Assembly (NCBI GenBank): GCA_045593905.1
Contig: JAZNXL010000055.1
Span: 8,528 to 72,527, forward strand
From: RGIG9041 sp045593905
GTDB taxonomy: Bacteria > Bacillota > Clostridia > Oscillospirales > QAKW01
DNA length: 64,000 bases
Reading direction: 5' to 3'
The translations under genes were made by a program, and so were the position numbers. The notes below the pieces were generated by a model, which saw only the letters and a list, made by a program, of their open reading frames with translations, was not told the origin of the DNA and searched no databases. This document shows, one piece after another, positions 52,349 through 61,053 of this stretch; the first letter of the stretch is position 1, and each line of letters starts with the position of its first letter.

Positions 52349-53590
52349 ATGAAAAAGAAAATTGAAGTTGGTACAGTTATTTTTATTGTAATAGTTGCTA
52401 TTGTTTTATCGGCTATTACAACGTATATGTATTTAACAAGTCTTATGCCAAGTCTTGTTGCAAAAGAGTCGTTTTACGATAAAATTACCGAGGTTGAAAA
52501 TACCATCAAACAACGCTATGTAGGCGACGTTGACGACAAAAAAGCAATGGAATCATTGTTATATGGCTATGTTTCCGGTGTCGATAAGTATAGTACTTAT
52601 CTCAATGCCGATGACTATGCTACCTATATGGAACAATTAGACGGCAAGTACTCTGGTATAGGTATTACAACAAAGTATATTTCAAGCAGCGGACTTTTAC
52701 AGGTTGTAAATGTCAACTCTAATTCTCCTGCTCAAAATGCTAATATCAAGGCAGGGGATTTGATTGTTAAAATCGGTGAAAAAGATGTAAGTTCTATCTC
52801 ATATGATGAGGCTATTTCGCTCCTTCGCGCTGAAATTGGTACCGAAATGACTCTTGTTGTAATGCGCGATGAAAAAGAAATTACAAAAAAACTTACCGTA
52901 GCACAGTATCAAACATCAAGCATTGAATATAAAATGCTTTTAGACGATATAGGGTATGTATACATTAGCGAGTTTAGTAATACTACCTTTGACGACTTTA
53001 AAAAGGCTGTTGAAACACTCGAGACAGATGGCGCTCAAAAGTTTGTTTTTGATGTGAGAAACAACTCGGGCGGCAGTCTTACATCGGTTGTTAAAATTCT
53101 TGATTATTTGTTACCACAAGGAAAGCTTGTTACACTTAAAGATAAAGCAGGTAATGAAACCGAATATTCTTCAAATAAAGACAGCTTTGACAAGGAGTAT
53201 ACTGTAATAATTAACGGTTCAACCTATAGTGGCGGTGAACTTTTTGCTGCGGCAATTAAAGATTTTAAAGCTGCAAAATTAATAGGTAAAACCACCTACG
53301 GCAAAGGCTATGCTCAAGAAATTATACCTCTTTCAGAAGGCGCTATTTATCTTTCAACAAAGCTTTATTATCCGCCGAGCGGCGAAAACTATGAGGGCGT
53401 AGGCGTAGCTCCTGATATTGAAATTGATATTGCTACTGAACTTGAAAATAATTTCTATAACCTTGAAATTAAAGACGATACTCAGCTTGCCGAGGCATTG
53501 AAAACACTTGGTAAAACAATTGAATCGGAAGATGCAGACGAACAACCTGCTGACCAAGAACAAAACGACGAAGAAGACAAAAAAGATTAA
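52349..53590 (+). CDS. ctpA: C-terminal processing peptidase (S41 family)
   Basis: This 413-residue protein has an N-terminal signal anchor (TVIFIVIVAIVLSAITTYMY), a PDZ domain (about 95-180, with AGDLIVKIGEKDV) and an S41 protease core. The nucleophile is Ser294 in STYSGGEL and the general base is Lys319 in YGKGYAQE, 25 residues apart as in known Ctp proteases. An acidic tail ends the protein (DEEDKKD). Ctp proteases next to M23 hydrolases are known to trim them or process signalling proteins. A bidirectional terminator follows. Confidence 0.92.
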   Translation: MKKKIEVGTVIFIVIVAIVLSAITTYMYLTSLMPSLVAKESFYDKITEVENTIKQRYVGDVDDKKAMESLLYGYVSGVDKYSTYLNADDYATYMEQLDGKYSGIGITTKYISSSGLLQVVNVNSNSPAQNANIKAGDLIVKIGEKDVSSISYDEAISLLRAEIGTEMTLVVMRDEKEITKKLTVAQYQTSSIEYKMLLDDIGYVYISEFSNTTFDDFKKAVETLETDGAQKFVFDVRNNSGGSLTSVVKILDYLLPQGKLVTLKDKAGNETEYSSNKDSFDKEYTVIINGSTYSGGELFAAAIKDFKAAKLIGKTTYGKGYAQEIIPLSEGAIYLSTKLYYPPSGENYEGVGVAPDIEIDIATELENNFYNLEIKDDTQLAEALKTLGKTIESEDADEQPADQEQNDEEDKKD

Positions 53591-53593
53591 ACA

Positions 53594-53625
53594 AAAACCC
53601 AACCGATATATCGGTTGGGTTTTGT
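53594..53625. terminator. Bidirectional terminator after ctpA
   Basis: AAAAACCCAACCGAT and ATCGGTTGGGTTTT form a long GC-containing stem around AT, between convergent ctpA and the minus-strand flavin reductase gene. Confidence 0.9.
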
Positions 53626-53663
53626 TCATTAAATCTTAAATATTTAGGATATTTATTATTGAT

Positions 53664-54161
53664 TTATTTTGTTGTTATGTTTAGTATTTCGGCGACATAC
53701 ATTCTATGCATACCGCCTGAAGAATAGGTTTTTTCGAACGCTTCGGTATCTACAAAACAATCTTTCTCAATGTCTTGTTTATACATCGTTTTGCACTCAA
53801 TGTTAATTCTTGCTTCGCTTATAACAGGTGTTTCGTTGTCGGTGTATTCTAAAGTAAAACCACACTCTTTAAATTTGTCGTAGTTCTTACCGCTGTTTCT
53901 TCCGCAAAATGTGAGTTTTTGTTTATATTCAGGTTCAAAAAAAGATAGTGAGAATGTTTTATGCTTTTCTAAAAATTCGTAAGTATATCTTTCGGGTCTC
54001 ACATAAATTATTGCAATATTTTTAAAACAAAACACACCAAAGCCGCCAAAGCTTGCGGTCATTGTATTAGCTTTTTGCTTATCGCCGGCAGTAATCAGCA
54101 TCCAATCGTTTTCGATTAATTTAAAAATATTATCTTGTAATTCTTTTGTAGTAATGTTCAT
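53664..54161 (-). CDS. Flavin reductase-like domain protein
   Basis: This 165-residue protein fits the FMN-binding flavin reductase-like split barrel: WMLITAGDKQKANTMTASFG near the start, IYVRPERYTYEFL, then FSLSFFEPEYKQKLTFCGRN. In anaerobes such proteins often reduce flavin or act as small oxidoreductases. The substrate is unknown. AAGGAGG precedes the ATG. The gene is monocistronic on the minus strand. Confidence 0.82.
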   Translation of the reverse strand: MNITTKELQDNIFKLIENDWMLITAGDKQKANTMTASFGGFGVFCFKNIAIIYVRPERYTYEFLEKHKTFSLSFFEPEYKQKLTFCGRNSGKNYDKFKECGFTLEYTDNETPVISEARINIECKTMYKQDIEKDCFVDTEAFEKTYSSGGMHRMYVAEILNITTK

Positions 54162-54265
54162 AATCTATTCCTCCTTGTTATATTTTATCATTATTCTGAA
54201 AAATTCGCAATAATTATCTTGTTTTATTATTTTTGAATAAAATAAAATAAAAACATGGTGATATT

Positions 54266-54493
54266 ATGACTGTAAAGTGCAAAAACCTTACAAATGCAAT
54301 AAGAGCAAGTAAAGCACTTGCAAAAAACAATATAAATTGCAGTGTTATAAAACTAACAGATGAAAAAAGCGGTGGCGGCTGTATTCATGCCATAACCTTT
54401 TCAGATGAGCAAACTAATCGCGCGCTTCAAATAATGAATTTAAACGGAGTAAAGCTTCATAGTAAAGAAAATTTAAAATACGGTGGCGAGTAA
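54266..54493 (+). CDS. DUF3343 putative sulfur/selenium carrier-like protein
   Basis: This 75-residue protein matches DUF3343, a small family described as putative Se/S carrier-like. The SGGGCIHAITF stretch has a single conserved-looking Cys. It directly precedes and nearly overlaps a cysteine desulfurase-type gene, a neighbourhood known for this family in anaerobes. It may accept persulfide or selenide from that enzyme, which is inferred. Confidence 0.78.
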   Translation: MTVKCKNLTNAIRASKALAKNNINCSVIKLTDEKSGGGCIHAITFSDEQTNRALQIMNLNGVKLHSKENLKYGGE

Positions 54494-54494
54494 A

Positions 54495-55625
54495 ATGATA
54501 TATTTCGATAATAGCGCCTCGTCTTATCCAAAACCGCCAACAGTAATTAATGAGGTTTGCAGTTTTATAAAGCATAACGGTGCAAACCCTGGCAGAAGTT
54601 CACATAAACCTGCAATAACTGCTGCTGAAAAAATTTATGAAACACGCGAAACTATTGCAAAGTTTTTTGGTGTTTCAAATGCCGAGAATGTTGTTTTTGT
54701 TCCAAACGCCACGTATGGTCTAAATATGGTTATACAGGGCGTTGTGAACAGCGGCGACGAAATTGTTATAACTGACCTTGAACACAATAGTGTAATAAGA
54801 CCTGTTCATAATCTTTTTGTAAATAAAGGTATTAAATACAAAATAGCCAAAACCGATTTGTACAATGACCGGGTCACCGTTGAAAATATTGCAAACTGTA
54901 TAACCAATAAAACAAAGCTTGTGGTGTGTACACAGTGTTCAAATACTTGTGGTAAAGTTTTACCCATTAAAGAAATTGCAAATATACTTCCTGTAAACGT
55001 CAAATTTCTTGTTGATGGTTCTCAAGGTGCGGGAAGTGTTGCGATTAATTTAGAAAAATATGGTGTTGACTATTATTGCGCCCCATCTCACAAGGGGCTT
55101 ATGGGTATTCAGGGCAGCGGATTTTTAGCGATTAATTCAACCTTACCAAAACCAATTATGTTTGGTGGTACGGGCAGTGATAGCAATAACTTATTAATGC
55201 CCGGTTATTTGCCCGATGCGCTTGAAAGCGGTACACTTGCTACCCCTGCAATAATCAGTATGAAAAAAGGAATAGACTTTATAAATTCAGTGGGTATAGA
55301 AAAAATCTATAATCACAAAGTCAACCTTACTCGAATTTTAGATTTTAAGCTGAAACAACTTGAAAACGCTATAACATACACCGACTGTAAGAAAAATGAT
55401 TTTTGCGGTGTGTACTGCTTTAATCTAAAAAGCAAGCCTTGTTGGGAGATTGCACAGTTTTTGTCAGAAAACGATATTTGTGTTCGTAGCGGAATACATT
55501 GTTCGCCGCTTTTTCACAAAAAAATCGGCACGCAAAATACAGGAGCAGTGCGCATTAGCTTTGGATGGTATAATTCAGAGTATGAAATTGAAAAATTTAC
55601 AAAAATTTTATATAAAATATTATAA
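54495..55625 (+). CDS. Cysteine desulfurase-like class V aminotransferase
   Basis: This predicted 376-residue PLP enzyme begins IYFDNSASSYPKPP, as in the SufS/CsdB group. The PLP lysine is in APSHKGLMGIQG, and the catalytic Cys lies in the C-terminal RSGIHCSPLFH loop. It should release sulfur (or selenium) from cysteine (or selenocysteine) as an enzyme-bound persulfide. I prefer ATG 54495 to an upstream in-frame GTG inside DUF3343. No iron-sulfur scaffold or selD gene is adjacent. A terminator hairpin follows. Confidence 0.87.
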   Translation: MIYFDNSASSYPKPPTVINEVCSFIKHNGANPGRSSHKPAITAAEKIYETRETIAKFFGVSNAENVVFVPNATYGLNMVIQGVVNSGDEIVITDLEHNSVIRPVHNLFVNKGIKYKIAKTDLYNDRVTVENIANCITNKTKLVVCTQCSNTCGKVLPIKEIANILPVNVKFLVDGSQGAGSVAINLEKYGVDYYCAPSHKGLMGIQGSGFLAINSTLPKPIMFGGTGSDSNNLLMPGYLPDALESGTLATPAIISMKKGIDFINSVGIEKIYNHKVNLTRILDFKLKQLENAITYTDCKKNDFCGVYCFNLKSKPCWEIAQFLSENDICVRSGIHCSPLFHKKIGTQNTGAVRISFGWYNSEYEIEKFTKILYKIL

Positions 55626-55650
55626 AAATATATTTATTTTAATAATATAC

Positions 55651-55692
55651 TATGGTATAATTACAATAATGATAATTATACCATATTTTTTT
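55651..55692 (+). terminator. Terminator with an embedded promoter -10
   Basis: TATGGTATAATTA (55651-55663) and TAATTATACCATA (55673-55685) form a perfect 13-base stem followed by seven T residues, so transcripts from the desulfurase operon should end here. The left arm contains TGGTATAAT (55653-55661), an extended -10 box that can start the cdaA transcript in the hairpin loop, which removes the left arm. Confidence 0.78.
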
Positions 55693-55707
55693 GAAAGGTA
55701 ATTTACG

Positions 55708-56580
55708 ATGCATCTTGTTTTAGATTTTTTTAAAAACCTAATAGGCATCTTCTCTACAATGAAGTTTCCAAACGACTATATAGATATAGCTTTGGTTACT
55801 GTTCTTGTTTACTACATTATCAAGTTTGCAAGAGATACTCGCGTAGGGCATTTAATGCGTGGCATAATTGTAATTTTTGCGTTATATCAGTTTTCAGCAA
55901 TTGTTCGACTAAGTGCTTTAAGCTATATACTAAAAAACACTATTCAGCTTAGCTTTATTGCAATTATCATTGTATTTCAACCTGAACTTAGAGCAGGTCT
56001 TGAAAGAATAGGACGTGTGCGTTTTAGCTCGCTTAAAAACTTTCAATCACTTACCCGTAACGATTTTAACGCGCTCACTAACACGGTTATTAACAACGTT
56101 TGCGAGAGCTGTCAAAATCTTTCGTCACGCAAAATTGGTGCACTTGTTGTTTTTGAAAAAACAACACCACTTGGTGATTTGTTAGATACAGGTATTGCTA
56201 TCGATTCAAATGTCAACTCTCAAACACTTGTTACAATGTTCTTTCCTAATACACCGCTTCACGATGGTGCTGTTATTATTCGCGATAATAGAATAGCATC
56301 AGCTGCATGTCTTTTACCACTTAGTAAAAACCTTGAACTTAGCAAAGAACTTGGTACAAGACATCGCGCCGCTGTTGGTGTTACCGAAAACTCCGACGCC
56401 ATTTCTGTTGTGGTTTCTGAAGAAACCGGTAAAATTTCTTACTCTATCAACGGTAAAATTCATATTGGCGTTACTGTACAACAACTTAAAAATATTTTAC
56501 AAAAAAATCTTTTAATACCCGAAAAAGCTTCGCGCGGCTTTAAACTCTTTAGAAAAGAGGTGGCTGACAATGAAAAATAA
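55708..56580 (+). CDS. cdaA: Diadenylate cyclase CdaA (c-di-AMP synthase)
   Basis: This 290-residue protein has three N-terminal membrane spans and a DAC/DisA_N domain from about residue 95. Catalytic motifs are complete: Asp186-Gly-Ala in HDGAVIIRDNRI and Arg218-His-Arg220 in GTRHRAAVGVTE. It condenses two ATP to cyclic di-AMP, which controls potassium, osmotic and cell-wall homeostasis. The regulator cdaR follows with an 11-base overlap. GAAAGG precedes the ATG. The usual third gene, glmM, is not next. Confidence 0.96.
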   Translation: MHLVLDFFKNLIGIFSTMKFPNDYIDIALVTVLVYYIIKFARDTRVGHLMRGIIVIFALYQFSAIVRLSALSYILKNTIQLSFIAIIIVFQPELRAGLERIGRVRFSSLKNFQSLTRNDFNALTNTVINNVCESCQNLSSRKIGALVVFEKTTPLGDLLDTGIAIDSNVNSQTLVTMFFPNTPLHDGAVIIRDNRIASAACLLPLSKNLELSKELGTRHRAAVGVTENSDAISVVVSEETGKISYSINGKIHIGVTVQQLKNILQKNLLIPEKASRGFKLFRKEVADNEK

Positions 56581-57811
56581 ACTTAAGTATTTTTTAGAAC
56601 TTTCAAAGGCCAATCTCGGACTAAAGTGTTTATCTCTTTTAATTGCCGTTGTTGTTTGGTTAGTTGTTGTTCAATATGTCAATCCTGACGATACACGAAC
56701 ACTTAATAACATTCCTATTCAAGTTAACACAACTGACTCGGTTCCTGCGGGTGAAGGTCTTGTTCTTGTAACAAACTACGACAAAGAGCTGTCTTTTACC
56801 TATACTGCAAGCCGTGATGTTATAGCAATGCTAAATGTAGACAAAATTACTGCTTATGTTGATTTATCCGGTGCTACAAAGTCGGGGGAATACAGCTTTC
56901 CTGTGAAAATAGATACCGGCGGACAAAACATAACCATTGTTGACCAAAGTGTTAAAGAAGCAACTCTCAAGTTTGAAAAAGCTTCTACCGCACAGGTAAA
57001 GGTTAATGTAACCGCCGAGGGTAGTGTTCCTGATGGCTACGTTAAAAACGACCCTGTTTGTATCCCCGCAAACATTAACATTGAAGGTCCTGAGTCTAAG
57101 GTTTCTCAAATTGTTGCTGCAAATGTGGTTATTACCGAAAATAAATATACACAAACTAATGTTTATAGCTGTGATTACCAGTTTGTAGATAAAGACGGTA
57201 ACGAAATATCTAAAGATTTTATAACAGCTGATTATGATAAGGTTGATGTTACCGTAACAGTATTAAAAACTAAAACTGTTCCTATAACCGCTACTCTTGT
57301 AAATAGTTCGGGCGGCTATGAAAACAATTTTGCAACTGTTGAAATTATACCGTCGACTATTACAATCGCAGGCAGTGAAGAGGCTTTAGATACTCTAAAC
57401 AGCTATGACCTTGGAACTATTGATGTTTCTGAAAAATTGAAAGATTTCGAAACCGATTATGTGGTATCGCTTAAAAACGGTGTTAAAAATGTTGATGGAT
57501 TAAACTCTGTGAAGGTTAAGGTTTCGTTTGGTGATGTAAGAACTAAAACAATCAAGTTCAGCGCGTTTAAAATTGAAAACCTTGACCAGAAACAAAGTGC
57601 AATTATTAAAGATAAAAATCTTTCAATAACTTTCAGAGGTCTTGCGGCTGATATTGAAAAAATTAATTCGAGCAATGTTTCAATAGCAGTTGATTTCCAA
57701 AATAAAACCTATACGAATGGCATCAATACCGTTCCTGTATACGCCATCATTCCTGGCGACTTAAAGGTCGGTGTTGTAGGCAAATATCAATTAACTGTAA
57801 ATATTACCTAA
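56570..57811 (+). CDS. cdaR: CdaA regulator CdaR (YbbR-domain protein)
   Basis: This 413-residue protein has a short cytosolic head, a single span (LGLKCLSLLIAVVVWLVVVQYV) and tandem YbbR repeats outside the membrane. The repeats are visible as IPIQV at the start, VTAEGSVPDGYV, IEGPESKVSQI and IAGSEEALDTL. CdaR proteins bind and modulate CdaA from the extracytoplasmic side. Four repeats are expected and at least three can be seen. Confidence 0.92.
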   Translation: MKNKLKYFLELSKANLGLKCLSLLIAVVVWLVVVQYVNPDDTRTLNNIPIQVNTTDSVPAGEGLVLVTNYDKELSFTYTASRDVIAMLNVDKITAYVDLSGATKSGEYSFPVKIDTGGQNITIVDQSVKEATLKFEKASTAQVKVNVTAEGSVPDGYVKNDPVCIPANINIEGPESKVSQIVAANVVITENKYTQTNVYSCDYQFVDKDGNEISKDFITADYDKVDVTVTVLKTKTVPITATLVNSSGGYENNFATVEIIPSTITIAGSEEALDTLNSYDLGTIDVSEKLKDFETDYVVSLKNGVKNVDGLNSVKVKVSFGDVRTKTIKFSAFKIENLDQKQSAIIKDKNLSITFRGLAADIEKINSSNVSIAVDFQNKTYTNGINTVPVYAIIPGDLKVGVVGKYQLTVNIT

Positions 57812-57812
57812 T

Positions 57813-57840
57813 AAACAGTAAAGCAGTTGCTTTACTGTTT
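57813..57840 (+). terminator. Perfect hairpin after cdaR
   Basis: AAACAGTAAAGCA (57813-57825), loop GT and TGCTTTACTGTTT (57828-57840) are perfectly complementary over 13 bases. The T tract is short, so it could be a terminator or an RNA-processing or stabilising hairpin between cdaR and the RseC-like gene. Confidence 0.65.
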
Positions 57841-57856
57841 ATGTTTTAGATTAACT

Positions 57857-58261
57857 ATGATAAAAACAGCGTTTGTAGAAAAAATAGAAAACGGCTATGT
57901 AGTCGTATCATCAGTAAGAAGCAACGCCTGCGGCGATAATTGTTCTATGTGCGGCTTGTGCGACAACCAAAAGGTTTATACAAAAGCCAATTCATCTTTA
58001 CCTGTTGCAGTTGGTGATATGGTGAAAATTCAAACTAAAACATCTTCAGTTTTACTTGGTTTAAGTTTAGTGTTTTTGCTTCCTATATTTTTGCCACTTG
58101 TCGCTTATTATTTGTTTTGTCAAATAAATACTTATTTTGGCATTGTTGCTTCAATTTTAAGTTTAATACTTTGCTTGTTATTTATTGTTTGTTTATCTAA
58201 AAACAGCTCGTTTTTATCTCGTATACAGCCTAATATAGTTGATATTATAATTAAAAAATAA
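57857..58261 (+). CDS. RseC/SoxR-reducing-system-like membrane protein
   Basis: This predicted 134-residue protein has a cytosolic N-terminal domain with a Cys cluster (ACGDNCSMCGLC, about residues 24-35) and two C-terminal membrane spans. That matches RseC family proteins linked to Rnf-like electron transport. The Cys cluster may bind iron-sulfur or act in redox. The start at 57857 avoids the upstream hairpin. No rnf genes are in the window. Confidence 0.8.
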   Translation: MIKTAFVEKIENGYVVVSSVRSNACGDNCSMCGLCDNQKVYTKANSSLPVAVGDMVKIQTKTSSVLLGLSLVFLLPIFLPLVAYYLFCQINTYFGIVASILSLILCLLFIVCLSKNSSFLSRIQPNIVDIIIKK

Positions 58262-58338
58262 TTTTTTTGTTGTTTTTTAGATTTGTTTATTGTATACTTT
58301 CTTTAGTTTTGTAAATTTTTATTTCATTTGGAGGGAAT

Positions 58339-59721
58339 ATGAAATATATCACAGTTAGCACATTGTACACTAACGCAGAACAATACTTTGATAAACAGGT
58401 TACTGTTTGCGGTTGGGTGCGTACGATTCGTGACTCTAAAAACTTCGCTTTTATCGAATTAAATGACGGCAGCCATTTCAAAAGCATCCAAATAGTTCTC
58501 GAGAGCGATAAACTCTCAAACTATAACGATATTGTAAAACAAAATGTTGGTGCAGCTTTAGTTGTTAAGGGTGTTTTATGTGCAACACCACAGGCTAAAC
58601 AACCTTTTGAGGTAAAAGCCACCGAGATTACTGTTGAGGGTGCAAGCGCTCCTGAATATCCGCTTCAAAAAAAGCGTCATACTCTTGAGTATTTAAGAAC
58701 AATGACACACCTTCGTCCGCGTACTAATACCATGTCTGCGGTGTTCAGAGTTCGTTCAAAGGCAGCTTATGCAATTCATAAGTTCTTTAACGAAAACGGT
58801 TTTACTTATGTACACACTCCCATCATCACCACCTCTGACTGCGAGGGTGCAGGTGAGATGTTCCGTGTAACAACTCTTGATTTTGATAAAATTGAGGGCA
58901 AACCCGATTTTTCTCGCGACTTTTTCCAAAAGAACACTTTTCTTACAGTATCGGGGCAGCTAAATGCTGAGTGCTTTGCTCAGGCTTATGATAAAATCTA
59001 CACCTTTGGTCCTACTTTCAGAGCTGAAAATTCAAACACTGCTCGTCATGCGGCAGAGTTTTGGATGATTGAGCCCGAAATTGCTTTCGCTGACCTTGGC
59101 GATGATATGGAACTTGCAGAAAAAATGATTAAGTATGTAATCACTTATCTTTTAGAAAACTGCAAATATGAGCTCGAGTTCTTTAATAACTTTATTGATA
59201 AAACACTTTTAGACCGTTTGAACAATATTGTTTCAAATGACTTTGCTAAAGTTACCTATACCGAGGCAATTTCAATTCTTGAAAAGGTTAAAGACCAGTT
59301 TGAATATCCTGTTTCATGGGGTATTGATTTACAAACCGAGCATGAAAGATATTTAACCGAACAAGTGTTTAAAAAGCCGGTATTCGTAATTGATTATCCT
59401 GCTGAAATCAAGGCGTTTTATATGCGCTTAAATGATGACGGCAAAACAGTTGCCGCTATGGACTTGCTTGTTCCCGGTGTCGGCGAAATTATAGGGGGAA
59501 GCCAAAGAGAAGAGCCCCTTGACATTCTTGTTGACAAGATGCAAAAACTTGGTCTTGATACCGAAAACTACGATTTCTATCTTGACCTTCGTAAGTATGG
59601 CGGAACAAAACACGCAGGTTTCGGACTTGGCTTTGAACGTCTTATTATGTATGTTACCGGTATGGGCAACATCAGAGACGTTCTGCCTTTCCCACGAACA
59701 GTTAAAAACGCTGATTTATAA
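58339..59721 (+). CDS. asnS: Asparaginyl-tRNA synthetase
   Basis: This 460-residue class IIb synthetase has an N-terminal OB anticodon-binding domain (VTVCGWVRTIRDSKNFAFIE) and class II motifs. Motif 2 is TFGPTFRAENSNTARHAAEF and motif 3 is HAGFGLGFERLIMYVTGM. The TTSDCEGAGEMF segment supports asparagine specificity. TTTGGAGGG precedes the ATG. No T-box leader is visible in the 77-base upstream gap. An aspartate aminotransferase gene follows after 14 bases. Confidence 0.96.
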   Translation: MKYITVSTLYTNAEQYFDKQVTVCGWVRTIRDSKNFAFIELNDGSHFKSIQIVLESDKLSNYNDIVKQNVGAALVVKGVLCATPQAKQPFEVKATEITVEGASAPEYPLQKKRHTLEYLRTMTHLRPRTNTMSAVFRVRSKAAYAIHKFFNENGFTYVHTPIITTSDCEGAGEMFRVTTLDFDKIEGKPDFSRDFFQKNTFLTVSGQLNAECFAQAYDKIYTFGPTFRAENSNTARHAAEFWMIEPEIAFADLGDDMELAEKMIKYVITYLLENCKYELEFFNNFIDKTLLDRLNNIVSNDFAKVTYTEAISILEKVKDQFEYPVSWGIDLQTEHERYLTEQVFKKPVFVIDYPAEIKAFYMRLNDDGKTVAAMDLLVPGVGEIIGGSQREEPLDILVDKMQKLGLDTENYDFYLDLRKYGGTKHAGFGLGFERLIMYVTGMGNIRDVLPFPRTVKNADL

Positions 59722-59735
59722 TCGGAGGAACTATT

Positions 59736-61013
59736 ATGACCTATCAGTCGATGACTGAACAACAACTTAAAGAAATTTTAAAGCAGCAAACTGCACTTTA
59801 TGAAAAGTATTGTGCGGATGGTGTTAAACTTGACATGGCAAGGGGTAAACCCAGCAACGAACAGCTTGACCTTAGCGAAAAATTGCTGACAGTTCTTAAA
59901 ACTAATCAGGACTGCTTTGAAAACGGTACTGACAGTAGAAATTATGGCCTTTTAGAAGGTATGCCTGCTGCCCGTAAGCTATTTGGTGATTTACTTGGGG
60001 TCGATAGCGAAAAGATTATCTTATTTGGCAGCTCAAGCCTTACAATTATGTATGATACAGTTGCAAAAATGCTTCTTTTTGGTAACTGCGATAGTGAGCG
60101 TCCCTGGTGTCAGGAAAAAGAAATCAAATTCCTTTGTCCTGTTCCCGGCTATGACAGACACTTTGCAATTTGTCAGTCGTTTGGCATTAAAATGATTCCT
60201 GTTCCTATGAACGACGACGGCCCTGATATGGATATCGTTAAAGAATATGTTAATAACGATAGCTCAGTTAAGGGCATTTGGTGCGTCCCTAAATATTCAA
60301 ACCCCACAGGTATTGTTTATACTGATGATGTAGTAAAAGCATTTGCATCGTTAAAACCTGCTGCAAAAGATTTTAGAATTTTTTGGGATAACGCCTATGC
60401 TGTTCACGACTTTTACGAAAATATTAAACTTTTAAACATAATTGACGAATGTGAAAAAGCAGGCAATCCAAATATGCCTTTTATGTTTGCGTCAACTTCA
60501 AAAATCACTTTCCCGGGCGCCGGCATTGCAGTCTTTGCTTCAAGCAAAGATAACATTAACTATATTAAAAAATTAATGTCTATCCAATCTATCTGTTCTG
60601 ATAAGGTTAATCAACAACGTCACGTTGCTTTCTTTAAAAATGCTGACGGCATATTAGAGCATATGAAACTTCACGCTAAGCTTTTGACTCCTAAATTCGA
60701 AGCAGTAATTAATGCGTTTGAAAAAGAGCTTTCAGGACTTGGTATTGCTACTTGGACAAAACCCAAGGGTGGTTATTTTATCAGTTTTGACTCTACCGTT
60801 GGTGTTGCAAAAGAGATTTATGATTTATGTTTAAAAGCTGGGCTTACCCTTACAAGTGTTGGCGATACTTTCCCATATGGTAAAGACCCTGATAACAAAA
60901 ACATAAGAATCGCTCCCTCTCTTCCACCTGTAGAACAGCTTGAGGCTGCACTCGAACGCTTTATTGTTTGCGTTAAAATTGCAAGTATTAATAAAATTTT
61001 ATCACAAAAATAA
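59736..61013 (+). CDS. Aspartate aminotransferase-like PLP enzyme (PF12897 type)
   Basis: This 425-residue fold-type I PLP enzyme belongs to the group with LDMARGKPSNEQLDLS at the N terminus, GLLEGMPAARKLFGDLLG and PLP lysine in FASTSKITFPGAG. This is the less common aspartate aminotransferase subgroup (AspT-like) found in actinobacteria and Clostridia. Its likely reaction is oxaloacetate plus glutamate to aspartate. The pairing with asnS fits aspartate/asparagine supply, though the substrate is inferred. A terminator follows. Confidence 0.85.
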   Translation: MTYQSMTEQQLKEILKQQTALYEKYCADGVKLDMARGKPSNEQLDLSEKLLTVLKTNQDCFENGTDSRNYGLLEGMPAARKLFGDLLGVDSEKIILFGSSSLTIMYDTVAKMLLFGNCDSERPWCQEKEIKFLCPVPGYDRHFAICQSFGIKMIPVPMNDDGPDMDIVKEYVNNDSSVKGIWCVPKYSNPTGIVYTDDVVKAFASLKPAAKDFRIFWDNAYAVHDFYENIKLLNIIDECEKAGNPNMPFMFASTSKITFPGAGIAVFASSKDNINYIKKLMSIQSICSDKVNQQRHVAFFKNADGILEHMKLHAKLLTPKFEAVINAFEKELSGLGIATWTKPKGGYFISFDSTVGVAKEIYDLCLKAGLTLTSVGDTFPYGKDPDNKNIRIAPSLPPVEQLEAALERFIVCVKIASINKILSQK

Positions 61014-61039
61014 ATAGAGCGGTTATCCGCTCTATTTTC
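61014..61039 (+). terminator. Terminator after asnS-aminotransferase
   Basis: AATAGAGCGG and CCGCTCTATT form a 10-base stem around a TTAT loop, followed by TTTC. Confidence 0.82.
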
Positions 61040-61053
61040 ATTGGAGTTACTAT

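Noticed and set aside
58262..58338. A T-box leader upstream of asnS.
   Set aside because: The gap is only 77 bases and lacks the T-box consensus TGGNACCGCG and any specifier-loop structure.
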